From Cerioporus squamosus (lineage: Eukaryota; Basidiomycota; Agaricomycetes; Polyporales; Polyporaceae), in contig JABYQS010000054.1 in the NCBI GenBank assembly GCA_022592435.1, forward strand, positions 1 through 64,000: 64,000 nucleotides of DNA. The letters run 5' to 3'. How positions within the stretch are numbered: the first letter of the stretch is position 1; every line of letters starts with the position of its first letter. Of this stretch, positions 9,117 to 19,488 are shown in pieces. Position numbers and translations under genes: made by a program. The notes under the pieces were generated by a model. It did not search any database and was not told the DNA's origin. It saw only the letters and a list, made by a program, of their open reading frames with translations.

Positions 9117-11766
9117 ATGGCCAACCTTCCGGTCAACAAGACCGCCCATCCCTTTGACAAGACACGCTTCGAGGCGCTGCTCAATCGCCGATTCTTCTAT
9201 GCACCGGCTTTCGAGATCTACGGCGGTGAGTATTCAGATCATACCATGAGATAGGAGCGGGCGGGAATGGTTGCAGTGGGCGACGAGCAGACGGTGGATC
9301 TGGCAGCACGAGCGGTGGGAAGGGGACTTACGCGGGAGTCTATCAAGTCATCGCGCAAACCGACCTGACTGAACCTTTCCAGGTGTCGCTGGTCTCTATG
9401 ACTATGGTCCGCCGGGCTCGTCACTTCAAAGCAACATCATTGCCGAATGGCGGAAACACTTCATCGTTGAGGAGCATATGCTCGAAGTAGACACGACAAT
9501 CATGACCCCTGCACCTGTGTTCGAGACCTCAGGCCACGTCGCTCGCTTCGCCGACTGGATGGTCAAGGACTCGAAGACCGGAGACGTCCTCCGTGCCGAC
9601 CACCTGGTGAAGAATGTGTTGGAAGCACGTCTTGCGGGTGACAAGGAGGCGCGCGGCCTCGCCGCCCAGCCTGTCAAGGAAGACGACAAGAAGAAGAAAA
9701 AGAAGGACAAGGCGAAGCCCACCGCTGTGAAGCTGTCGGACGAGCAGGTCGTGGAGTATGAGACCATTTTGGCTCAGGTAGGTCGAACGATGTGACTTCG
9801 CGGGATATGCTGACAGTCGTGTCGTGCAGTTGGACAACTATTCTGGTCCGGAGCTCGGCGAGCTCTGTAAGAAGCACAACATCAGGAACCCGGACACGGA
9901 CAACGAGGTCTCTGACCCTGTGCAGTTCAACCTGATGTTCGCTAGCAGCATCGGTCCCACTGGGCAGCACCCCGGTTTCCTTCGCCCTGAGACCGCTCAA
10001 GGCCACTTCCTCAACTTCTCCCGCTTGCTCGAATTCAACAACGGCCGGGTGCCGTTTGCGTCGGCCCAGATTGGTCGCTCCTTCCGTAACGAGATCTCTC
10101 CGCGTGCAGGGTTGCTGCGCGTGCGGGAGTTCACCATGGCCGAGATCGAGCACTACGTCGACCCCGAAGACAAGAAGCACGAGCGCTTCGCCGAAGTGCG
10201 AGACGTGGAGCTCGACCTTCTCGACCGCCATACGCAGGTGGCCGGAAGCACGAAGGTGACGCGCATGAAGATTGGGGACGCGGTCGACAAGGGCATCGTT
10301 GCGAACGAGACGTTGGGGTACTTCCTGGCGCGCATTCACCAGTTCCTGATCAAGATCGGCATCACCCCTTCGCGCCTTCGTTTCCGTCAGCACATGGGGA
10401 ACGAAATGGCGCACTACGCCACTGACTGCTGGGACGCCGAGCTCCAGAACTCATACGGCTGGACCGAGTGCGTGGGGTGCGCAGATCGCGCCGCCTACGA
10501 CCTTACCGTGCACATGGCAAAGACGGGGCACCCCCTCGTCGTGCGCCAAGCTCTCAAAGAGCCAATCATCACCGAGAAGCTAGTCGCTGAGTTCAACAAG
10601 AAAAGCTTCGGGAAGACGTTCGGGAAGGACTCAGCCGTCATCCAGACAATTATCGGGGGCATGGACGAGGCCCTGCTCACGAAGCTCCAGGGCGAGCTTG
10701 CGCAGGGGTGAGGGTTCACTTCATCTCCCGCGGCTTTATTGTCGAACGTGCTCACACGACACATCCCGATCCTATAGGTCTACTACCATTACATCGTCCG
10801 ACGGTCGAGAATTCAAGCTTACGCCTGACCTTCTGACCATTGAGAAGAAGACGTTCAAGCAGTCCGGTGAGTTTCACATACATCCGTTCTCGGGATGCAA
10901 TGTCATCTGACGGAGCTGCATTCAGTCCGCGAGTTTACACCGAACGTCATTGAGCCGTCGTTTGGTCTCGGCCGCATTCTGTATGTGCTGCTGGAGCACA
11001 GCTTCTGGAGCCGAGAGCAGGACGTTGAACGCGGGGTGCGCCTCTTCCGCTCTTCCGTGTGCCCGGGTCCGCGATGTATTCACCCCGATTGTTTATGTTC
11101 CGTCCAGGTCCTGTCCCTGCCCGCTGTCGTAGCCCCGACGAAGGTTCTGATCGTCCCTCTGAGCGCGAAAACCGAGTTCGACCCCCTCGTCCGGGAAGTC
11201 TGTGAGTATAGTTAGCCGATGTCAGGTGTTCCCCCGCATGCAGTCCCGCGGCGGCATCTTGCAGTCCGATACTGATGCAGCTCGTTTTAAGCGTCGAAGC
11301 TGCGCAAGGCTGGTAATCTTCTCGCGCGTTGACGACTCGAATACCTCCATTGGCAAGCGCTACGCTCGCAACGACGAGCTCGGGACCCCCTATGGTACTG
11401 ACGCTTGACTTTGCTTGTACGTCCTCGCACGCTCGCGCCCTTTTACATCACAAGCTCGCATCTAGGTGCTAATACCCTCGTCATCTCCGCTACAGCTGTC
11501 CAGAACCGCACCATGACCCTCAGGTGAGCTTCGCCCTCTCGGCCAGTGATCACGTTGGCTGTTGGGGGACGCAGCGGCTGGCGCCGCCGCTGGCTGCGCA
11601 ATGCTAATGAGTCATTCTTTGCAGGGAACGCGATACGACTGGGCAACTCATTGGCCAGATCGACGAAGTTATCGGCATCGTCACTGAACTCGTGGACGGC
11701 ACTATCGACTGGGCGGAGGCGTGCCGCAGGTTACCGGCGTACGACGGCGTTCAGGCGGTGGAGTGA
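9117..11766 (+). CDS. GRS1: Glycyl-tRNA synthetase (class II), with two apparent one-base insertions near the C-terminus
   Basis: The enzyme attaches glycine to tRNA-Gly in the cytosol (one gene commonly also serves mitochondria in fungi). Exons: 9117-9225, 9383-9777, 9830-10707, 10778-10866, 10926-11035, 11108-11201, 11292-11416, 11496-11523 and 11625-11766. The eukaryotic GlyRS landmarks are present: VAGLYDYGPPGSSLQSNI, RPETAQGHFLNF, motif 2 around FRNEISPRAGLLRVREFTMA, a CVGCADRAAYDL segment, motif 3 EPSFGLGRILYVLLEHSFW, and the anticodon-binding domain ending AEACRRLPAYDGVQAVE. A Lys-rich insert (KKKKKKDKAKP) sits about residue 150, in the eukaryote-specific insertion. Homology requires dropping one base at about 11315 (SSKLRKAG / IFSRVDDS) and one at about 11397 (GTPYG / TLDFASVQ). 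Splicing at 11280 and 11395-11465 instead gives an open frame but replaces conserved residues. An upstream non-AUG start for a mitochondrial form cannot be excluded. Confidence 0.95.
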
Positions 11767-14700
11767 TAGGCTCTGCATGCCTGCAGCTCCTCCAGCTGCT
11801 GAGCTTGAAGCACTGAAGACGAAGTCCGTTGGCCACCCAATGTCCGCGAAGTGCGTATCGGTGTCGGGATTAGGCAATAGAAGGGCGTCGAGGGTACAAC
11901 GTGAGTGCCGGCCAATGAGAAGTTACGATTTACACCGAATCTGTACGTTCGTTTCATCACCGCTGTATCAAAACACTGGGCTGCCCCGGAGCGCGCGAAT
12001 GTGGTATCAGTGTTGGGCCATCGCACACGGAGCATACGACATCTGCAGCAGATAGGGTGCCCGCGCTGTGTAAGATGCAAAGCCTGGTACGACCTCCAGG
12101 CATCAGGAGCGACTCGTGAGCAGCAGCAGCGAGTCAGCAGGGTCTTTAAGTTCGCGCGCCGTGGCATGCGTTCTCTCGGCCACAGCAGCGTACCCGAGAA
12201 GCACACTTTCAGCAGTGGGAACGTGCTCGTCATTGCGCTCGGCGTTGCCCGCAGGGCGTAACGCTAGCGTACGAGAAAGTATCGACGGACCCGAACGTAC
12301 GTGCTCTCCCATGCGTTCCATCATCAAGGGACGTTTTTAGTTTTGCGTGGACTGACGGTCTGACCGTAGCGACAGGTCGCAACCGTCATCCCTGCATGGT
12401 CACCCTCAGCATCTGGCAGTCCTTACGCGAGATGTGATGCACATGCCCTCTCTTATTGATGTCACTGTGCGACCCGGTGAGCTTGGCCACATTTTGTCCG
12501 TCATAAGTATATCTTCCGGAGTCCTGTCAGGCAGGCAGGCGGCGTCCTGAAAGGCCCGCGAACCTACATGCGCATGCACGCGGGCGATCCATCTCGGTAG
12601 GGTTCAGGCACCTGCACGCAATTCCCGACTGCATCACGCAACGCCCATTCCCGTCGCGTCAGGAGGGTGACGCGAGCCATCGACATACCGCCGGCGTGAA
12701 CCGACATTGCGAAGGCATGGCATCGCTGATAGACCTTGCGAGGTTATAACTCATTCGCGCCAGCCGAGGAGGGAAGGGAACCCAACTCCAAGCTTCCGGC
12801 AACATTAAGAAGTCGTAGTCGTGCAATATACATTGTCGACCGCCCGGGGACGTGGCGGCAAGATGCCCAGGGCATGTCATGGACGCTTCGTATGCCGTAC
12901 AGGAGATACAGGCGCAGCGACTAGTGTGGCGGTCAGCAGACTGGCGTGAGGTAAAGGCTGGTAATTCGCCGGGGCATCGTGAGTATGGGGAAAACGCGGG
13001 CTGGGAAACCCACCAGATCTTGGGACGGTGTGGCCTCAGCTCGCGTGCCATCGCTGAGCGTAGTTTCCCCGGGGGAACCTTCGTGATATAGGAGCAGGGA
13101 CCAGGAAACATACGCACCTCCAGGGCAGCCACGATGCACCCTGTATAGTGTGTGTGCGCGCACGCTAAGGCCGGCGCGCGTGCAGACGGCAACTCGCGGG
13201 ACCGGAGCACCAACCTAATCCAACGTGGCGGCGACCCGGGTATCGAACCTACTGGGACGCTTCCAAGGACAGGAGAGGACACGGCGGGAGTCGTGGGTTC
13301 GTCTGCGAGGCACCGCAGCGGACGTTGGACTACAATGACGCCAATGGCTGAGAAGGCCGGTCGGACGTGTCCTGACAGTGGCATGCGCAGATCAGGCGTC
13401 GACGCCGGACAGCGAAACGAAGCGGGGCCATGCGGGGTAATGCAGGAGCCCGTTCGAGCCTGGGCTCTGTGGACTCCGTGCCCCCTGTCCTGGAGGAGCG
13501 CGGGGACAATGCGAGACTGCTTACACGCGAACGAGCCCGAGAAGAGGAGGGAACGCGGTTGTCGCTTGGCGGAGCGCGAGGCGCGAGAGAAGGGAAGGGC
13601 GAACGCGTAAAAGTGACGTCCAACAGCGTGGAAGCCCGCGCGGCGGGTAGTTTCTCGTTGGAAGCAATGCAGTTGTTGCGCACAGCGAAACTTGTGCGAA
13701 TCCGTTCGTGGTGTCTCGCAGACTGTCTCCGGATCGGACGTTCGAGCTCGAAGGATTGCTTGAGACATTTTCGCGCGGCGCTCGCGAGCTACATGGATTG
13801 CTCTTCGGGTGTGTGTATGTTCACGAAAGGCGGTCGCCTGGACTTGTCGGTTCTGGGGGGCGGGTCTGCAAACACATCGTGACCCGATGATCAGCCACCG
13901 AGGAGAGCGAGCCACGTACGGCAGCGTGCAATCTTGCTGACTCGACCCTGCGCGTAGACAATGGACAGTTCTGAGTATGCGAAATCATCAATGGGATCAC
14001 CCACATGGAGGCCTTCTGAACGGGATCGCTCACGATCGCACTTCCGCGATGCGAGATCAGATTGGGGTCCTGCGCAATGGGTCATGGCCAGTCCTGCAGC
14101 GAGTCCGGCAGGCAGAGGGCACGCAAACGGTCCTTCGCGGACTGACAAGCTACGGGAATGGGCTCGGCCTCGCCTGACGAGGAACGCACCCTCCCGGAGT
14201 CTGAACGCTATGGGGACGATCCCCAGATGCCTGCTGCGTTTGAGATAGGTTAGACGTGGCAAGCGAGCTGCCACATGCGGAGTTGGGGAAGGTTGTCGAG
14301 GCTGGACACGGACACCCCGGTGGATTTTGAGCAGCACTCGAGGCAGGGACCAGGGTACAGACGTTCGCCAATTGACTCCCTGTCAGGCTTTTCGCTCGAC
14401 CCAGCCCTGGCGGTTCGCGGACGGTCAGATGACGCTTGGGGACTGTATGATCGTGCGAACGTACCAGGAAATCCTGGGACTCCCTCTGGGGTTCGTCCAC
14501 CAAGATCCCGGGCTGCACCGCGCGAGCACTAGTTTGGAAGATCCCGGCCGGCGATGGGCAGACGTCTGCGGGAATGTGATCAGTGCATCGGAGCTCCTGC
14601 AAGCATGGCTTCCACGCACCGTCAACTGCCGCAATTCAGCACATTCGCCAAGGAAATAGATGTTCAAGGGGTCACTGAGAGATGCGCCCTCGTGCGAAGT

Positions 14701-16690
14701 TGAAATGGCTGCTCGCAGCGTGCGACAGTCGCCTGGACGGTCGACGAAGAGTGTCTCGACCGGTACAGGACTCGGGACCCGTGTTTATTACATGCGCACC
14801 GAGCGTATGCGTCCAATGAAACAATCTCCGACCATCACTGGGTCATCCTGCCGTATAACGACAACACAGACGGCGAGGGAAATGCACGGAGACGACACGA
14901 CAGAAGGCCGCAGCGCTGCCTGTACAAGTCTATGGAAAGTCAACTGCCGTTTCTACCTCGTCAGCCAGCAAGTTGGCGCAGATAGAGCCTGGACTCACCT
15001 CATACATGATACGGGTATATTTGCAGGCCCGAATCTTCTGTGGCGTCGACTGTCAGAAACCGCGGAGTAAGACAGGTCGCGCTCTGAAGAGCTTCCGTCT
15101 GTCGTTCCTTGCTCATCGGGGATGTGGAGAGCGTGCGCCTCGCTGAACGTACCAGAGAAAGCCGTGTGACCGTTGGTGCAGGAATAGTTACGCCTGATTA
15201 GACGAGAAGGGGCAAGACGCAGGAGAGCGCTGTAGGAACAGGTGACGGAGATGCGTCATAGCACGATGCATACGACGATCTATGTCAATGGAGAGTGAGT
15301 GTGGCATAGCAGTCATGTCCCTGCCCCATACCCTGCAGAGTGTCTGGAGCAACTCGACACCAAGTGGGTGCAAGTGAGGTATGGGTCAGGAACGTACTTA
15401 CCGAATGTACTCGGCTCCGCTTTCCTACGGACCATACCCACTGCGAGGAGTAATTCTGAGGCATGATGGACTTGCATCTTTAACTTCCGTCAGCATACCA
15501 ACTAAGTAGCTCACCTTATTTTAACGGTCTGGCTTATTGGAGAGGATGCGGCGAGATTGCTCTTGATCTGTCTCGCGACGAGCAGATTCGCAGAGCTCAT
15601 GCGTCAGCTGGACGTTGTTCGTGCTAGGAATGTGGCATACTACCCGCTGCAAGTGCTAGAGGGCAGCCACAGGCGCCCGTGGCCCGGGCGGGGAAATGGG
15701 TCGGGGTAGAGAGGTCGTCCTGCGAGAACAGAACCCCGAATCAGTCCCGAACGAGAGTCAATCTGGAGAGAAGGCATGTGCGGGATGGGATCAGAGACGG
15801 TGCTGCGTTCCCATGAACGTGGACTGAATGCGAGCAGACCGCATTGAGCGGCGGAGCGCCGTGAGGTCCTATGATCTTGAGAATGAGAATGCGAATGCCC
15901 TGGGATGTCGTACGGAGGGTTTGGAACCAGTCGCCGGAAAGGGTATGGTCGGCCACGATGCGAGGAGGACATGATACACGGCCAGAAGCTGTCCGATTAA
16001 CAGACATGTCAGGTGGGGACCCCGGTTCGTGCGAGGGCGTGTCGGTTCGAGGAGAGCGGTGCAGGCCACGAACGTACAGACGGCCGCGAGGCAGGGCTAG
16101 AGCGACGAGCGCGACCGAGGAGAGCTGGCTGGGGATCTCGCAGCGGCCGGGGATGCGCACGCTGCGATGTGTCGTGAACTTGTGTCGCACCTGGGGCTCG
16201 CACAGCGCTCGCAGGACAGGCAATCAAAGTCGCACCGCGGGCTTGTGCAGCGGAGGCTTATCTGGAGGACGTCGGCTACCGGGCTGGCGTTGTGGCACTA
16301 CGCCGCGTTTGGGAGGTGCGTTCAGACTCCGCCGCCCCGCCCGACTCCGCGCTCGCAGAAATTAGTTTTGCGGGCGGCTGGGAAGCGAGCCAGATCGCCG
16401 AGGAGGGAAACGAGATGGGCGACGCTGGCCAATTGCGTTGGTCGCTGCTGCTTGGGCGGAAGAGGTCATCGCTCTCTGGCGAAGCCTGGGCCCTGCTCGC
16501 ATATAAAGTTGCCCTCGGTCCCCTTGCTTTTCCCTCTCATCACACCAGTCGCGTCTGCGTACCTGGCCATCGTCCTCGCCGTCCTCCACGTCCCCCGTCA
16601 CCCACCGCGTCGCGCCCGCGCACCCGCCCTCGTCCTACGGCACGCTAGGCTCATCTGTCTCCTCGGCCCCACCCGCCGGTCACGCGCACC
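11767..16690. other. 5 kb GC-rich interval without a recognisable gene
   Basis: Long open frames occur on both strands (for example 12659-13915 minus), but they are Arg/Ser/Pro/Ala-rich, lack introns with matching phases, and show no domain or repeated motif. They look like chance frames in GC-rich DNA. No tRNA, terminal inverted repeat or direct repeat pair was found by eye. The final 200 bp hold the promoter of the next gene. Confidence 0.5.
16501..16508 (+). promoter_or_regulatory. TATA box of the 114-residue protein gene
   Basis: ATATAAAG, followed by a CT-rich leader (CCCCTTGCTTTTCCCTCTC) and the ATG 190 bp downstream. This is the classic arrangement of a TATA-driven basidiomycete promoter, with the start of transcription expected about 30 bp further on. 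Confidence 0.6.
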
Positions 16691-17213
16691 ATGCCGTCCC
16701 AAGCACAGAAGTCCAACTCCTCGGCATCCTCCCGGTCCTCGACCAACTCCATCCCACCGTCCCAGCTCGTCTCGCTCCCGAGTCTCGCGTGCTCCCTGTC
16801 CTCCCTACCACAAGCCAAGAGCATCGACGGCCTCTCCCTCCACCCCACCATGCTCGCACAGCACAATGCCGAGAGCCAGGCAAAGGTAACCGCTAGTTTC
16901 CATCCAAGCCACGTACCCGTAGTAATCCTGTATCGTCAGTTGCAAAAAGCACTGTCCAAATCGGCTGCCAATGCCACTTCTCCAACCGCATACGCCGTCC
17001 CCCATGTGCGTATCTGAGTCTAGTCCGAGCGCACCCCCGAACCTGACCGGGTCGCCCGTTGCTTCCTCCAGGCGCAACCCGTCCAGTACTCCCCAAATTC
17101 CAACCCCCCACCACTCATGATGCGCAAATCCGTGAGTACATGTCTTGAATCCGGTCCTGTCCCTGTGCTCACGCGCGTCGTCGTTGCAGGCGAAATCAAA
17201 AATGCAAGTCTGA
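16691..17213 (+). CDS. Small Ser/Gln-rich protein, 114 residues, function unknown
   Basis: Four exons, 16691-16885, 16940-17005, 17072-17131 and 17190-17213, all in phase 0 with canonical GT...AG introns. The protein starts MPSQAQKSNSSASS and has a Ser-rich N-terminus, then a predicted amphipathic segment (HPTMLAQHNAESQAKLQKAL), a Pro/Asn-rich stretch and a short basic end (MMRKSAKSKMQV). There is no signal peptide or membrane segment. I do not recognise the family. The gene is supported by the TATA box, the pyrimidine-rich leader and four splice junctions that all keep frame. The last coding exon is only 24 nt. It could encode a small regulatory or nuclear protein, but nothing shows this directly. 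Confidence 0.65.
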
Positions 17214-19488
17214 GCGACACCCCCTCCCCCATAGACTTGTCTCTCGTTCTCTCCGCGTTCCTCTCTCTCTCCGGGACTTTGCAGTACCTACTACCACTGC
17301 GCTCGCTGTCACTCCACGGCACAAAAGCTATCCGTACGCACTCGACCTTGCTTTGCATCACTAGACGTTCCTCTCTTTACTCTTATTCCCTCACATGGCA
17401 TCGATATCCTCGCACTCTCCCTGCATGTCTCTCTCTGTCTCCTCGCATAGTCTCTCTCCCTCATCCTCACGTATACACTTCGCATTTGGCTGGGGCCTTT
17501 GGGTTTCTAATCATAGCATCCTGTGTCAGTAGGTCTCGAGAACATTACACACCGGGATGCCCGCGGCTAGTCCTCGAATACATTATACGAGTATCACTTT
17601 CTCCGCACACCCCGCGCAGCTGCACGCAGTGGCGATTGCATGACTATGTTTAGTCTCGGCTGGTCCCAACGTGACGACGTCGCGATCGGACACAGAGTCC
17701 GCGCATCCCAGCAAGTGTCTATCCTGAACGCAGAAGCTTCCGCTGCAACCGATCATGCTCGCAGGCAATGCACGTGTGGTGGCGATAGTCGCTAGCGCGG
17801 CGTCGCTCGGTTTCAGGTGCGTGCCTCCGCGACGACCCTGCACTAGTTCCAAACTACCACCGTTCCCGATGCTCATATGTATTATGCGCGTCACAGCTCG
17901 TCCACCATCTCCGCCGCCTCTTGCTCGATCTCCACCTTACGGCCTAGAGCCCTCGACCTCAGCAGGCTCTTGTTCTGCGGTCATATCAATGTCATGCCTG
18001 GCGCTGCTAGCCCACCTTCGCACCCCGGAATACACGACAAGGCCCTCGCTGTGTCTGAGTGTTGTTTTGTTCGCGCACCCGGGACCCGGCGAAGTGATGG
18101 CGCGTACCACGTTCACAATAACGCGTCAAGCACCCTCGAATTGCTGACCGCTCTCGACCATCGGTGGATCAAAACCAATGGCATTCGGGCTCAGAACTTT
18201 CCAATCTGGCGTGCTTATCTCTCTGATGTCCCGAACCTTCACGGTGTACAATTGCTCTCACAGGAAGCCCCGAGGGCGTCCTTGCCTCAGACGCGTCCAT
18301 AGTGACTGCCGTTTGCAGCGGCGTTCGGGAACCGCCACCGGGAACGCGCACGGAGGACGTCGATGCATCGACCATACATACGCCGGGTCTGCTTTGTCCT
18401 CGACTCCTCGGAGAACCCTCGAGCGTACGTCGTTCCTACCTCCGGCGCTGGAAATTTGTCGCGATTCAGAGCTTGTTTGCACCGTGCAGCATGCGCAATT
18501 CACCGGTCCGTAACCGAGCCTCCGACTCGGACTGCCAGCACTGAGCAGCAGACCATGACTCGCGATGACCAGCACTCGTCCGGAATAAGCCCATCCAAGT
18601 CATGTCTTTTCCCGACCGTCCTCCGCCGCAGACGCAGGGGCACGTTGGAGGGTCTTCACGTGGAGAATGACACGGACGGGTGACGGCTAGCCCGCCGCGT
18701 CCTGTGGCCCGCTCGCTGGTCGGGACAGCGGCGCGCAATCCTATCTCTCTCCTATCGTCAATGCCTCCATCAAGACATCCCTGCGTCATCCTCGTCGAGA
18801 CCTGCGCGGGCCTGCACCCTCGCCCTGTGCGTTTACCGCGATTTTACGTGAACTGTGCTGTTGCGCTCTCGCGGCCGACGTCGCGTGTGGCGGTATCACC
18901 GTCGGTTCGTCGTTGCCCAATGCCCCGGGGGGTCCCCAATCGAATTGCAAGCCCGCGGCGCTGGCCGTTGACGACATCGCTGATGGGCGTGCCTGCGGCC
19001 CTCCGATCGCTGCCTGTGTGTGGGGAGAGGCAATCCCTGCGACAGAAAAATTAGCGCCGCGATCCCGATATGGATAAGCGAGCTGGACGCCCGGTCATAG
19101 TCTCGGAGGTAAGCTACAGGACGTTGGCTGGCAAATGAGGACAAACAGGTTGTGGTCGACGTCTCTAGTAGACATATTCGAACGATCTATTGAGCCAGTT
19201 TGTCAGTGACAAGCACAGTAGCGTGTATGGCTGTTTTGGTATACTCATTTGTTGTGAGTTTTGGGAGATCTGTGCCAATAGAGTCTACTGGAAGATACCA
19301 AACTGCTCATCCCGTTGATGGCCGAGGTCTCGGAGGGAACATACGCACTTGTAGCTTTGTCCGAAGGATAGAGACTCGGAACGAGATCACGTGCAGTACA
19401 AATGTACATATTGGGTAAGTACGAGCTACCAGCGCTCCGGTTGCTATTACCTCGCCATCCTCCTCTTGTTTGCCCTGGCGGCCCAACC
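17214..19488. other. Interval without a recognisable gene
   Basis: The 3' flank of the 114-residue gene is T/C-rich to about 17560. The remainder has only short overlapping open frames. The AT-richer part from 19060 to 19480 leads into the transposase-like gene and probably holds its promoter. I found no clear terminal inverted repeat here that pairs with sequence after 22420. Confidence 0.5.

Noticed and set aside
9674..10414. 246-codon minus-strand frame within glycyl-tRNA synthetase
   Set aside because: Antisense shadow caused by GC-rich third codon positions in a conserved exon.
13200..13270. tRNA-like word GGTTCGATACCC on the minus strand
   Set aside because: The five-base stems on either side of the loop do not pair and no cloverleaf can be completed.
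12659..13915. 418-codon open frame on the minus strand, the longest in the gene-free interval
   Set aside because: Composition is Arg/Ser/Pro/Ala-rich throughout, no domain or repeat is recognisable, equally open frames overlap it on the other strand, and an intronless gene of this size would be atypical for this window.
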